DNA of 64,000 nucleotides from Bacteroidia bacterium (GTDB lineage Bacteria > Bacteroidota > Bacteroidia > J057 > JADKCL01): assembly GCA_020635905.1 (NCBI GenBank), contig JACJYV010000003.1:434001-498000 (forward strand), written 5' to 3'. The stretch's first letter is position 1. The number at the start of each line of letters is the position of its first letter. Positions 42,681-52,216 of this stretch are shown piece after piece. Position numbers and translations under genes: made by a program. A model generated the notes under the pieces. It ran no database searches, was not told the DNA's origin, and saw only the letters and a list, made by a program, of their open reading frames with translations.

Positions 42681-44354
42681 ATGAGAAAATTGCTGGTTCT
42701 GTTTTTGGGGGGATTATTGCTTTCCCAGGTTTCCATTGCTCAAACCCGTACGGTTGGCTTGATGGAAATTGATCAGGAAAGGGTTTCTGATGGGTTTATC
42801 CTGTGGGGGCCAGTATTTACCACCAGTAAATACCTCATGGATAATTGCGGCAATGTGGTTCATTCCTGGGATAATGGCCTGGTGATGGGAAATTCAATGT
42901 ACCTGCAGGAAAACGGGGATCTTTATACCACTTTCAAATTCCCCTCCTCCAATTCAGTCATTCAGGCCGGGGGATCGGGCGATGGATTTCAGGTGATGGA
43001 TTGGGAAAGCAATATTTCCTGGGATTTTACTTTTTCAGGAGATTCTTTCCGCGCCCACCACGACATTGCGGTCATGCCCAATGGAAATGTGCTGGTATTG
43101 ACCTGGGAAGCCATCAGCGCAGGAAACTGCATCAAAGCCGGGCGCAATCCTGCCCTGATAACGGAAGGTTTTATCGCCAGTGAGGCCATTTATGAGATAA
43201 AAAAAACCGGGGCTAAATCTGGAGAAATCGTCTGGGAATGGCATTTGTGGGATCATTTGATTCAGAATTTCGACCCCACCAAAGACAATTACGGCAATCC
43301 CAATGCCCATCCCGAATTGCTGAACCTCAATTTTGTCAATACCAAAGTTGCCAATCAGGGAGAATCTGACTGGATTCACTCAAATGCAGTGGATTATAAT
43401 CCTGATCTCGACCAGGTCTTGTTCAGCAGCCAGCGTCTGGGAGAATTCTGGGTATTGGATCACAGCACCACCACGGCCGAAGCGGCCGGCCATACAGGCG
43501 GAAATCATAATAAAGGCGGCGACTTCCTCTATCGCTGGGGCAATCCCATGGTGTACGGAAAGGGCGATTCGAGCGACCAGCATCTTTCTGGCTTTCACAA
43601 TCCCCACTGGATCGAAAAAGGCCTGCCCAACGAGGGTAAAATTATGGCTTTCAATAACGGCACTTACACGGGTACCAATTCCTCCTCAGTAGTCATGGTG
43701 GATCCGCCCGTAGATGCGAATGGCGACTACGCCCTGAGCCCGGATTCCTCTTACGGACCCGATCAGCCCTTCTGGGAATACATTGCCCCCAATCCCACGG
43801 ATTTTTACTCCTGGTTTATTTCGGGCGCCAATCAATTGCCCAATGGCAATATTTTCGTTTGTTCAGGCGCCAACGGGGAGTTTTTTGAAATGACTTTCAA
43901 TCAGGAAATTGTTTGGGCTTATACTGCTCCTGAGTTGCTTTCTGGCCGCATGAGCCAGGGCGACACCATTCCCATCAATAATGGCATCAAAGGCAACGTG
44001 GTGTTCCGTGCGGTGCGCTATCCGTTTGATTATGCACCTTTTGCCGGGCGCGACCTCAGTCCAAAATACAAAGTGGAACTCAATCCCCTGCCTGATTCCT
44101 GCGTGGGCAATCGCTTTTTCCCGCCTTCTGCCCTGGTTTATCCCAATCCTGCCAATACCTCAATCAGCGTGGAAATCGACAACTTGTATGGTACATTTTC
44201 GAGGCTGACCATTTTCAATACCCTGGGCAAGAAGGTGTATGATAATGACAATCCCAAACCTTTGAACACGATCGACATTTCCAACTGGAAGGAAGGCGTG
44301 TATATTCTGCGGGTGGGTGATCAGCAATACACCCGTTTTGTGAAGGTGCGTTAA
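42681..44354 (+). CDS. Arylsulfotransferase (ASST)-like secreted protein with T9SS tail
   Basis: The ATG at 42681 starts the signal peptide (MRKLLVLFLGGLLLSQVSIA). 557 residues. The main domain (about 25-465) is a beta-propeller of the arylsulfotransferase family. It shows repeated YLMDNCGNVVHSWD, HHDIAVMPNGNVLVLTWEA, IVWEWHLWDHLI and SGANQLPNGNIFVCSGANG strands, with conserved His residues in HHDI, IHSNAVDYN and FHNPHWIE that could be catalytic. ASST enzymes move sulfate between phenolic compounds without PAPS. The last 75 residues (VYPNPANTSISVEI ... RFVKVR) are a T9SS sorting domain, so it acts at the cell surface or outside. The sulfate acceptor is unknown. Confidence 0.88.
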   Translation: MRKLLVLFLGGLLLSQVSIAQTRTVGLMEIDQERVSDGFILWGPVFTTSKYLMDNCGNVVHSWDNGLVMGNSMYLQENGDLYTTFKFPSSNSVIQAGGSGDGFQVMDWESNISWDFTFSGDSFRAHHDIAVMPNGNVLVLTWEAISAGNCIKAGRNPALITEGFIASEAIYEIKKTGAKSGEIVWEWHLWDHLIQNFDPTKDNYGNPNAHPELLNLNFVNTKVANQGESDWIHSNAVDYNPDLDQVLFSSQRLGEFWVLDHSTTTAEAAGHTGGNHNKGGDFLYRWGNPMVYGKGDSSDQHLSGFHNPHWIEKGLPNEGKIMAFNNGTYTGTNSSSVVMVDPPVDANGDYALSPDSSYGPDQPFWEYIAPNPTDFYSWFISGANQLPNGNIFVCSGANGEFFEMTFNQEIVWAYTAPELLSGRMSQGDTIPINNGIKGNVVFRAVRYPFDYAPFAGRDLSPKYKVELNPLPDSCVGNRFFPPSALVYPNPANTSISVEIDNLYGTFSRLTIFNTLGKKVYDNDNPKPLNTIDISNWKEGVYILRVGDQQYTRFVKVR

Positions 44355-44492
44355 AGCCCGGGTTGATGCCCTCGTTTTTAAATGCATTTTTTCCGAAAAA
44401 GGGCCAAAAGCATTACTGAATCAATTCCCCGGCTTTATCTCCTGCTCATTTTTTATTAGATTGGGATAATTTGACACCCAATTTATAACACT

Positions 44493-47066
44493 ATGAGATC
44501 AAATTTTACCAGTTTTCTCCTTCTTTTTGCTTTACTTTTCACCTTCTTCACCAGTCAGGCTCAAGTTACCAATTATGCCTCCCTTCCCTATTCCACGGGG
44601 TTTGAAAGCGGGGTTCTCGATCCCAACTGGTACACAACCTCAAGCGGCCCAGGTGGCAGGATACAGATTTGGAATTCAAGTACCCTTACCTGGAGTTCGA
44701 TCACTGCCATGGCCCACACGGACAGCCTTTGGCTGGGAATGGACAACAGCCCGGGCGGCACCTATGTGACCAATGAGTCCTGGATGGGGCTCAATCTACT
44801 GGGCTACACCAACGTAAGGCTGACCTTTTGGTGGGCAGAATGGAATGACGAATCAGAACCCGAAGACGGGGTGTATATGTCTGACAATGGAGGAACCACC
44901 TTCACCAAAGTGCTCAACCTGCCTGGCGCCAACTATACGGACCTGCAATGGTATTATTTCAATCTCAACATTGATTCGCTGGCTGCCATTTATAACTTCA
45001 ATCTCACGGCAAATTTCGTGGTAAAATTCCAGCAAAGGGATAATTACTACTTTGCCGGCGGCAATGACGGGCACCTGTATGACGACATCCTGGTAACGGG
45101 TACGGCGGGTTGCGACAGCCCTCCCCTGATCGTCAATTGCCCGGCAGACACCACCTATATGGCTGGCCCGTCCTGCTCTGCAGTTGCCAGTTTTCCCCAG
45201 GCCGAAGCAGTAAATTTTGGCTGTAATTCCACTCTCAAAATCACAGAAATCAACACCAATTCCCCTGATTTCCTGGAGATTCAGAATCAACTGAATACCA
45301 CCAAGGATTACACAGGCTGGTTTGTGGCCATCAGCGATGACTATTCAAACATTAACATTGTGAACAGCCTTTTCTGGCAACTTGGCACCATGACCTCGGG
45401 GCAAATTATGTTCAGAGAGGATGTAACCGGGGCAAATTACTGGGGAAATAACATTTTTTACAGTTCGGGAAATAACTCCTGGGCCATGATCATCGACAAT
45501 TACGGCAATGTGCATGACGCCGTATTCTGGGGCTGGGATTCCACCTCAATTGCCAACTTCAGTGCCACCATCAACGGATTCAATGTCACCATTCCACCCT
45601 CCGTCTGGTCGGGACCCGGGGTTGGAGCCAGCTGCGGCACCTCTCTGGCCCGCCAGGACGATCTTGACCACGACGACGCGTCTGACTGGGCCTGCGTGGC
45701 AGCAACCAAAGGTACGGCAAATGCCAATTACTCCCCCACCCTCAAACCAGAACCTACGGTAACCCAGGTGGCAGGTATTGCCAGCGGCGGCACGTATCCG
45801 GGCGGGGTTACCCAGAATATCCTCGTCGCCACGGACGTAATGGGTTTGAAAGACTCCTGTATTTTCAATATCACCGTGCAGGACCTCACAGCACCTGTGG
45901 CTTCCTGCCAATCCAGCCTGAGCCTGCAACTTCCCTCAGACGGCGACACAACCCTGATGGGCGGGACCGTGGATAATGGCTCTTCTGACAATTGCGGGAT
46001 CACTTCCTGGAGCCTGAGCAAGGATTATTTCACCTGCGCAGATATTGGCAGCACCTTCACGGTTCAGCTTACCATAGCTGACAACAGCGGCAATACAGAC
46101 AGTTGTACCACCAGCATCATGGTCAATGACAACCTTAACCTTACCGCTCTGGCCGTCAATCTGGGTCCTGACCAGACGGTTTGTCCCGGCAACAGCGCCA
46201 CCCTGGATGCAGGCAATGCAGGTTCCACCTTCCTTTGGTCAAACGGAGCTACCACCCAAACCATCAACGCAGCCAATTCCCAGGATTATTCAGTAATTGT
46301 AACCAATGGTCTGGGCTGCGAAGGAATGGACACGGTAAATGTAAGCCTTGCTCCCTCTGCTGATCTGGGGCCAGATCAGGATATTTGTGCAGGCGGCTCC
46401 ACCACTTTGGACCCCGGGATAACGGGTCAGACCTATTCCTGGTCCACAGGAGCCACTTCCTCCACCCTCACAGTCAATGCAGCGGGCAGTTACTCCGTGA
46501 CTGTCACAGATGCAAACGGCTGCGTAAGTTCTGACACTGTAAATGTATCCATACTACCGGCCCCCACCTCTGCCTTTACGGCCACTCAGCAGGCCGGAAA
46601 CGGCCTGACCTGGGACTTTACGGATAATAGCACGGGTTCTCCCTCCAGCTGGGCCTGGGACTTTGGGGATGGAAGTGGCACTTCCACCCAGCAAAATCCA
46701 ACCTATACCTATTCCAGCGAGGGGACCTATACCGTGACCCTTGTGGTCACTAACGCCTGTGGCAGCAACACTTCCACTCAAACGATTACTTTGGTTGGAA
46801 TTGAAGGAGAATTGGCAGGCATGGTGTTGCAGATTTACCCCAACCCCAACCATGGACAATTTACCCTGGAAGCCAGCTCAAATGCAGAGCGCTATGAGCT
46901 ACAAATTCAGAATCTGCAAGGTCAGGAAGTCTTCAGACAAACTGTGCAGAACGGTTCCGGGTATGTCAAAACGGATCTGAACCTGCAGGGTGTTTCTCAG
47001 GGAGTTTACCTGCTGAGAATTTCGACCGAAAAGGCCACCGTGACCCGCAAGATTATTATTGAATGA
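44493..47066 (+). CDS. Secreted multidomain protein: jelly-roll, HYR with inserted lamin-tail domain, PKD, T9SS tail
   Basis: 857 residues with a signal peptide (hydrophobic core FTSFLLLFALLFTFF). Order: MAM/jelly-roll-like module (about 28-205); a HYR domain that starts NCPADTTYMAGPSCSAV (about 213) and is interrupted at about residue 246 by a lamin-tail (LTD) domain (TEINTNSPDFLEIQN ... to about 416); the rest of the HYR (PTVTQVAGIASGGTYPGG ... FNITVQDLTAP); a second HYR-like unit; two Cys-Ig-like DLGPDQ repeats; and a PKD domain (WAWDFGDGSGTSTQQNPTY). The type A T9SS tail (IYPNPNHGQFTLEA ... RKIIIE) ends it. Lamin-tail domains in secreted bacterial proteins are often next to nucleases, but no nuclease is seen here. 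Surface or extracellular role. Confidence 0.88.
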   Translation: MRSNFTSFLLLFALLFTFFTSQAQVTNYASLPYSTGFESGVLDPNWYTTSSGPGGRIQIWNSSTLTWSSITAMAHTDSLWLGMDNSPGGTYVTNESWMGLNLLGYTNVRLTFWWAEWNDESEPEDGVYMSDNGGTTFTKVLNLPGANYTDLQWYYFNLNIDSLAAIYNFNLTANFVVKFQQRDNYYFAGGNDGHLYDDILVTGTAGCDSPPLIVNCPADTTYMAGPSCSAVASFPQAEAVNFGCNSTLKITEINTNSPDFLEIQNQLNTTKDYTGWFVAISDDYSNINIVNSLFWQLGTMTSGQIMFREDVTGANYWGNNIFYSSGNNSWAMIIDNYGNVHDAVFWGWDSTSIANFSATINGFNVTIPPSVWSGPGVGASCGTSLARQDDLDHDDASDWACVAATKGTANANYSPTLKPEPTVTQVAGIASGGTYPGGVTQNILVATDVMGLKDSCIFNITVQDLTAPVASCQSSLSLQLPSDGDTTLMGGTVDNGSSDNCGITSWSLSKDYFTCADIGSTFTVQLTIADNSGNTDSCTTSIMVNDNLNLTALAVNLGPDQTVCPGNSATLDAGNAGSTFLWSNGATTQTINAANSQDYSVIVTNGLGCEGMDTVNVSLAPSADLGPDQDICAGGSTTLDPGITGQTYSWSTGATSSTLTVNAAGSYSVTVTDANGCVSSDTVNVSILPAPTSAFTATQQAGNGLTWDFTDNSTGSPSSWAWDFGDGSGTSTQQNPTYTYSSEGTYTVTLVVTNACGSNTSTQTITLVGIEGELAGMVLQIYPNPNHGQFTLEASSNAERYELQIQNLQGQEVFRQTVQNGSGYVKTDLNLQGVSQGVYLLRISTEKATVTRKIIIE

Positions 47067-47081
47067 TCCTTTGGGGAATGC

Positions 47082-47117
47082 AAAAAAGGCCGTCCGGAAA
47101 TCCGGGCGGCCTTTTTT
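47082..47117 (+). terminator. Terminator between convergent T9SS genes
   Basis: AAAAAAGGCCGTCCGG / CCGGGCGGCCTTTTTTT with a four-base loop: a long G+C stem with A-run before and T-run after, suitable for both strands. Confidence 0.9.
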
Positions 47118-47135
47118 TGTGGCTAAATTGTGAGC

Positions 47136-49283
47136 TTACAGCTTCACCAGGCGAACTACGGCGCTTGCGCCGTTGATTTCCATTCTGGCCAGATAAACCC
47201 CGGCAGGAGCTTCTCTCAAATCAAGAGCATGCTTCCAGATTCCCTGGTTCACATTCTCCACTTTACTACTCAGGAAACGCCCTGTCAGGTCGAAAACTTC
47301 CAAAGTCAGAATCCCTGCTGCGGGAACCTGAAGTGAAATATTGGCCACCCTTGTGAACGGATTGGGATAGACCATTACTTCTGCCAGGGCAGATTCAGGA
47401 TTGAGCCCGATTATGATCACATTCACAGTGTCTGAAAGTGCGCTGCAACCGTTGGCATCAGTCACCAAAACTGAATATGCTCCCGTTTGGGTGGCAGTAT
47501 AGGACTGGCTGGTTGCGCCTGAAACAGGATTTGTGTTAAAATTCCACTGATAACTGCTGAACGTCTGAGTCGTGCTCAACAAGAATCCGTTTTGGGTGAT
47601 AACCGGATTGGGAAGGGGATTTACAGATATTAATACAGTATCCGAGCCCATACATCCGTTGGCATCTGTCACGGTTACAGAATAAGAGCCTGAGGTGAAG
47701 GCATTGGTGGAAGAGGCTGTTCCGCCGTTGCTCCAAAGGTAGCTGGTGAATGAACCGCTGACTGAAAGCGCTACGGTATCACCCATGCAGAAAGATCCGC
47801 TTCCGCCGGAAATGGACGGAGCAGGATTGGGAGCCACTCCAACGTTAACCGTATCGAGATAAGTTCCGCACACACCAACCGTGGAAATATAAACAGTTTG
47901 AGAAACGGTGGGACTGAAAGTAAAGACAGAATCCTGTCCGGATTGGGCCAGAGTCGTGTCCACGGTAAATGAATAAGACGAAAACCCGCCTGAAAGAGAA
48001 ATGGTGACCGGATCTCCGTCACAACCAGTTCCCGGGGCAGTCACAACAGGAGCCGTTTCGGCCGTATTTGCCATTTCAGTTCCCAAGGAAAGGGCCATGT
48101 TCTGAAAAGCCATGGTATCTACGTAAGTAGTACCCACTGAACCTGGAGCCCCCTGACCTGCACCACCGTTAACTCCTCCGGGTCCTCCGTTCACAGACAT
48201 AGTCCCTGTATTTACCAAAGACTGATCGTAAAACAATTTGATGCGGCCACCGCCGCCGCCGCCGCCATCGTCATTGGCCGTAATGGTCCCAATAGAACCT
48301 CCATTGCCATTTGCGGTCATGGTGCCGGTGAAATTCACATGGCCGCCCTGCAGGAGAATCCCCCCACCTGAACCGCCTCCACCGCCCTGACCACCGCCAG
48401 GTTGCTGGGCAAGCCCTCCGTTGCAATTAATGGTTCCGTTCACGCTGACCCATTCCGCAATCAACTTGATCGCACCGCCGCCATCTCCACCCACAACCGT
48501 GGGCGCATTTCCTCCATTGGAACCCATATCCAGGTCAATCCCTGTGGTGGTGCCATAAACCGGCCCAGGCTGATTGATGGGATCTCCCGAATCATATCCC
48601 CCAATTCCTCCCAGACCGCCATAACTACCTGCGCCTGCACCCGAGGAAGTCCCCCAGGCTCCGCCGCCGGGTCCGGCCCCCACGCTGGAAGTGCCCGGGC
48701 TCTGGTAACCCTCGCCTGCCCCCATAATGGTTCCGTTCACCGTGATGGCTCTGGCCTGCAAGGTATTCACCACCCCTGTTTGCAGGGTAACAGTGTGACC
48801 GGGATTGATCATCACCCAATCGTAGCTGCCTCCACTCAAAGTCATATTCCCGGTGGTAACCAACGCATTGGGAAAGGTGGAGGAAAAAGATGACATGGCA
48901 GAAACGGAGGAATCCCCATAATACATCTGGAAATCGAGCGTACTTCCAAGCCCAATTGAATCCAGTTTGATCCAGATGATCGTGGTGTCTGTATTGAGAT
49001 CCTTTTCGATCCAGTATGGGTACAAATTGGCGCCACAAGGATCGCCAAAGCGTAGGTCGCGCCCATCTGAGGCCAGTTTTCCCGCAGAAATAAGGGCCGC
49101 AGAATTGAATTTCAGGCGAACCTGATAGCCAGCCTGGGCAGCCCCTGTATTATTGGTCACTGTAACCGGAACCGCCCAGCTGAAATTCCCGACCTGGGAC
49201 TTCACAGGGAGAACCAGGGTAAGAAGCAAAAACAGGCAGAGGAACAATTGTAATTTTATTCTCATATCTTTAATATTATTCAT
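47136..49283 (-). CDS. Secreted DUF2341/Gly-rich protein with T9SS tail
   Basis: 715 residues from the ATG at 49283, or 709 from 49265 (MRIKLQLFLCLFLLLTLVLP signal peptide; I cannot decide between them). The N-terminal domain (about 30-145) is DUF2341-like, a jelly-roll fold (GYQVRLKFNSAALISAGKL, DLRFGD, YPYWIEKD). A long Gly-rich region follows (about 180-385, with runs of GGGG and repeated NGGxGG). Two Ig-like Cys repeats come next (PAPSISGGSGSFCMGDTVAL; DANGCMGSDTVLIS). The T9SS sorting domain (VYPNPFTRVANISL ... VVRLVKL) ends it. Gly-rich segments of this kind are known in autotransporter-like and sheath proteins. Surface protein of unknown role. Confidence 0.85.
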   Translation of the reverse strand: MNNIKDMRIKLQLFLCLFLLLTLVLPVKSQVGNFSWAVPVTVTNNTGAAQAGYQVRLKFNSAALISAGKLASDGRDLRFGDPCGANLYPYWIEKDLNTDTTIIWIKLDSIGLGSTLDFQMYYGDSSVSAMSSFSSTFPNALVTTGNMTLSGGSYDWVMINPGHTVTLQTGVVNTLQARAITVNGTIMGAGEGYQSPGTSSVGAGPGGGAWGTSSGAGAGSYGGLGGIGGYDSGDPINQPGPVYGTTTGIDLDMGSNGGNAPTVVGGDGGGAIKLIAEWVSVNGTINCNGGLAQQPGGGQGGGGGSGGGILLQGGHVNFTGTMTANGNGGSIGTITANDDGGGGGGGRIKLFYDQSLVNTGTMSVNGGPGGVNGGAGQGAPGSVGTTYVDTMAFQNMALSLGTEMANTAETAPVVTAPGTGCDGDPVTISLSGGFSSYSFTVDTTLAQSGQDSVFTFSPTVSQTVYISTVGVCGTYLDTVNVGVAPNPAPSISGGSGSFCMGDTVALSVSGSFTSYLWSNGGTASSTNAFTSGSYSVTVTDANGCMGSDTVLISVNPLPNPVITQNGFLLSTTQTFSSYQWNFNTNPVSGATSQSYTATQTGAYSVLVTDANGCSALSDTVNVIIIGLNPESALAEVMVYPNPFTRVANISLQVPAAGILTLEVFDLTGRFLSSKVENVNQGIWKHALDLREAPAGVYLARMEINGASAVVRLVKL

Positions 49284-49362
49284 ACAAAATTCGCAATAAT
49301 GGCGACAATTTGCAATTTTTCAAGAGTTTAGAGCCTTTCACCCAAATTCCTTAACTTCGGCC

Positions 49363-51018
49363 ATGACCCGTTATTATGCTTTGATTTTTTTACTGGGGCT
49401 GCAACTTTCAGGATGCGCCTATTACTTTGGAAACCGCTGGGAAAACCGCATATTAACTGCCGAGAAGGGGGCGGAGGCCCCCCAGGAACGGTCCATGGCC
49501 CAAGGTCCTCAAATTCCGGGTGAAGAAGCCAATCCCCGCCATACGCTGGTTGATTTTTTTGCCAATAAAGATCTGGGTGAATGGGGATTACATAATAAGG
49601 TTGATCCCCCAAGGGTAATTCTGGCCAAACTATCGCGGCGACAAGACATCCAGGAAGTAAACGACTGGCTTATGGCTAAAAAGCCCTGGGGACATGCAGG
49701 TTCGACCTGGGCAGGGAATAAAAACGGTGATTATGACTTCACCATGATCGGCCTGGCTGCCGTATTGATGCGCTTTGGACCCGATACCACCCTGCTTTAT
49801 CCCCAAACTGCAGAACATTTGGCCAGAAATCTTTTACTTCCCCCCAAGAACAAGCCCCACACCTGGACTCCCCGTATGTTGAAGGGGATGAAAGACACAG
49901 AAAACCACATTCTGATGACCAATATCTCCGCATATTTCCGGGAAGTGTGGCTGAATATGGCTTATCAGGAAGAAAATGAGGACAAAATCAGCGAAATCGA
50001 GCAGTTTTTGCAGCAATACCTCAACAAAATGGGTCGAACTGGCTTTTTTGAGTTCAATGCAGATCCTTATTGCGGCTACACCCTTACCACCCTGGTTATT
50101 CTGGAAGAATTTGCGGCAAGTGATCGCCTGCGGCAACAAACCCGCCTGGTCCTCGACCAGGCCAACTGGCAACTGGCCCTGGGCAGCCTGGGATTGCGGC
50201 GCTATCCTCCCTTTCGCAGGCGGCGGGAGCGGGCTTCCCGTCCCGAACTGGATGCCCACCCGCATGCGGCCATGATGCGGGCCTGGATGCTCAAAGCCGA
50301 AGGCTTGGATGTAACCACAGAAGCCATTCCACACGCCCGTCACCAGGCCCTGATCGCCCATTTGGGCAGCTATATTCCTCCCTTCAAGGTGATGGCCTGG
50401 ATCCGGGAAACACCCCGCGAATTTGCGGCCGCCATGGGACATGGCTATCATTCTTCGCCTGAGATTTACTCGGGCGGACCCGGCTGGCTGCTCAGCGCGG
50501 GAGGGGTGGAACGCCAAAAAGTGGATCAGCTGGCCGCCAGGCCCACTGTTCTGTTCCTCAATGACGGCGCGACCGATCTGAATCAGTGCTTTTACCTCTC
50601 CAGCCCCAACGATCCCAAAACCTGGAATCATACAGGCGTACACGAGCGGTTTGCGGTTACGCCCGGCTTTCTGCATGTTCCCGATCAATACAAGCCCGAA
50701 GTGGAAGCCTTTGGCTGGGAGATTTATCGCCCCTGGAAGGAGCGAAATTTCAGGATTGCGGCCACTACGGGGCCTGCATTTGCGCTATTGGCAGTCTTTC
50801 CAGACTGGGAGGGCAGCGGCGAGGCCCTGGCACGCGCCCTGGGAAATGCCAATCCAAGAGATTCTCTGAAAAGTACCTTCCAGTTTCCTGAAGGGAAAAA
50901 ATACCTTTATGACCTGAAAGCCAGGCACGATCAGTGGGTCATTACCCAAATCAATGAATATCCTGCCAACCGCAAAATCGACTTGTGGCCACGGCTGGAA
51001 TTGTATTATCCTAAATAA
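49363..51018 (+). CDS. Large predicted lipoprotein of unknown function
   Basis: 551 residues. The N-terminus has a type II signal peptide with lipobox LSGC (Cys 18). The mature part is helical: residues about 85-350 contain paired Trp/Tyr-rich helices (WGLHNKVDPP, SAYFREVWLNMAYQEEN, GFFEFNADPYCGYTLTTL) that resemble alpha/alpha-barrel glycoside hydrolase or polysaccharide-lyase cores. The C-terminal third (DQCFYLSSPNDPKTW-like region to the end) looks beta-rich. That fold suggestion is inference; no catalytic motif was identified. Divergent from the DUF2341 gene (80 bp apart). Confidence 0.6.
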   Translation: MTRYYALIFLLGLQLSGCAYYFGNRWENRILTAEKGAEAPQERSMAQGPQIPGEEANPRHTLVDFFANKDLGEWGLHNKVDPPRVILAKLSRRQDIQEVNDWLMAKKPWGHAGSTWAGNKNGDYDFTMIGLAAVLMRFGPDTTLLYPQTAEHLARNLLLPPKNKPHTWTPRMLKGMKDTENHILMTNISAYFREVWLNMAYQEENEDKISEIEQFLQQYLNKMGRTGFFEFNADPYCGYTLTTLVILEEFAASDRLRQQTRLVLDQANWQLALGSLGLRRYPPFRRRRERASRPELDAHPHAAMMRAWMLKAEGLDVTTEAIPHARHQALIAHLGSYIPPFKVMAWIRETPREFAAAMGHGYHSSPEIYSGGPGWLLSAGGVERQKVDQLAARPTVLFLNDGATDLNQCFYLSSPNDPKTWNHTGVHERFAVTPGFLHVPDQYKPEVEAFGWEIYRPWKERNFRIAATTGPAFALLAVFPDWEGSGEALARALGNANPRDSLKSTFQFPEGKKYLYDLKARHDQWVITQINEYPANRKIDLWPRLELYYPK

Positions 51019-51094
51019 TCCTTTGCAACTCTTGTTACCCCGTTTGATGATTTAGCTCATTCAAAATCGACTTTTAACCCTCCAAATTTGCCCC

Positions 51095-51511
51095 ATGGAA
51101 ACAAGTAAAGATATCAAGCGAGCAGCCGTTTCAATCGGCCACGCCAATTACACCACCTCCGTGAAAGTGCGTTCCCACGAATTTATTATCGATGAACCAC
51201 TGGAAAACGAAGGTCAGGACCTTGGTCCCACCCCATCTGAAGCCCTTCTTTCGGGCTTGGGGGCCTGCACAGCCATCACCATGAAAATGTACGCCCAGCG
51301 CAAGGGCTGGGAAGTGGAAGGCATTGATGTACATCTGACCCTGGACAGTGTGTTGGAGCGGGGAGAAAAAATCACTTTTATTCAGGAAAAGATCGAAATC
51401 CACGGCAATCTGGATGCCAGCCAGCGCGAACGCCTGATGGCCATTGCCAAAAAATGTCCGGTTTACCGCACCCTGACCAGCCCCGTGGAGATTACGGCGG
51501 AGTTGGTTTGA
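51095..51511 (+). CDS. OsmC/Ohr-family peroxiredoxin
   Basis: 138 residues. The catalytic pair is present: C58 in GLGACTAIT and C121 in KKCPVYRTL. E50 and the SxGAC context also fit OsmC. These cytoplasmic dimers reduce organic hydroperoxides with lipoyl or thiol donors. No OhrR-type regulator is encoded next to it. It lies 83 bp downstream of the lipoprotein gene in the same orientation and 64 bp before the Nudix gene. Confidence 0.92.
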   Translation: METSKDIKRAAVSIGHANYTTSVKVRSHEFIIDEPLENEGQDLGPTPSEALLSGLGACTAITMKMYAQRKGWEVEGIDVHLTLDSVLERGEKITFIQEKIEIHGNLDASQRERLMAIAKKCPVYRTLTSPVEITAELV

Positions 51512-51548
51512 GGCGAGAACCACCTCCTCACATTAACCCAAAACTTTT

Positions 51549-51556
51549 TATCTTCA
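51549..51556 (+). promoter_or_regulatory. Possible -7 box of the Nudix gene
   Basis: TATCTTCA, the same octamer as before the SUI1 gene, 19 bases upstream of the Nudix ATG. No convincing -33 element is visible. Confidence 0.25.
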
Positions 51557-51575
51557 CGACTGTTTAGTGGAGAAG

Positions 51576-52202
51576 ATGTTTGATTCATTCATAAATGACC
51601 TGCGCAGGCGCCTCCAGGGCGACCTTCCCGGGCTGGAAGCCCAGGTGGGAATGGCCCCGGCCTTCCGGCCGCGGGAATTGCCAGATGCAGCCACCCTGGA
51701 ACAGGCCCGCAAAAGCAGTGTACTCGTGCTTTTTTATCCGCTTCAGGAAACCCCTCACCTCGTTTTGATGAAGCGCAACGAATATCCGGGCGTACACAGC
51801 GGACAGATCAGTTTTCCCGGTGGAAGAGTCGAGGAATCAGATCTCGACTACCACGATACTGCCCTGCGGGAAGCCCAGGAAGAGGTGGGAGTGAATCGCC
51901 ACGAAGTGGAGATTCTGGGCGAACTGAGCAAATTATACATTCCCCCCAGCGGATTTCTGGTGCAACCTGTGGTGGGATTTTCCCGGCAAAGACCTGATTT
52001 TGTGCCTGATCCGTCTGAGGTAAAAGAAATTTTGGAAGTGCCGGTCAGTCATTTACAGGATGCAGCCAACCGCAAACAGATGGACATGCCCATTCAGGGC
52101 GGAATTCGCAAAAACATCCCCTATTTTGACGTTTTTGGGCACACGGTTTGGGGAGCCACGGCCATGATGCTCAGCGAATTATTGCACTTGCTGAAGGAAT
52201 AA
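51576..52202 (+). CDS. Nudix hydrolase, CoA-pyrophosphatase type
   Basis: Start chosen at the ATG at 51576; a GTG three codons upstream is possible. 208 residues. A Nudix box is present: GGRVEESDLDYHDTALREAQ followed by EEVGV, with the REAQEE metal-binding core. It is preceded by the NEYPGVHSGQISFPGG segment characteristic of the CoA diphosphatase (NudL/YeaB) subgroup, which splits CoA into phosphopantetheine and 3',5'-ADP. Cytoplasmic. Convergent with the TPR lipoprotein gene. Confidence 0.9.
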   Translation: MFDSFINDLRRRLQGDLPGLEAQVGMAPAFRPRELPDAATLEQARKSSVLVLFYPLQETPHLVLMKRNEYPGVHSGQISFPGGRVEESDLDYHDTALREAQEEVGVNRHEVEILGELSKLYIPPSGFLVQPVVGFSRQRPDFVPDPSEVKEILEVPVSHLQDAANRKQMDMPIQGGIRKNIPYFDVFGHTVWGATAMMLSELLHLLKE

Positions 52203-52216
52203 ACAGGCAGGAAAAC

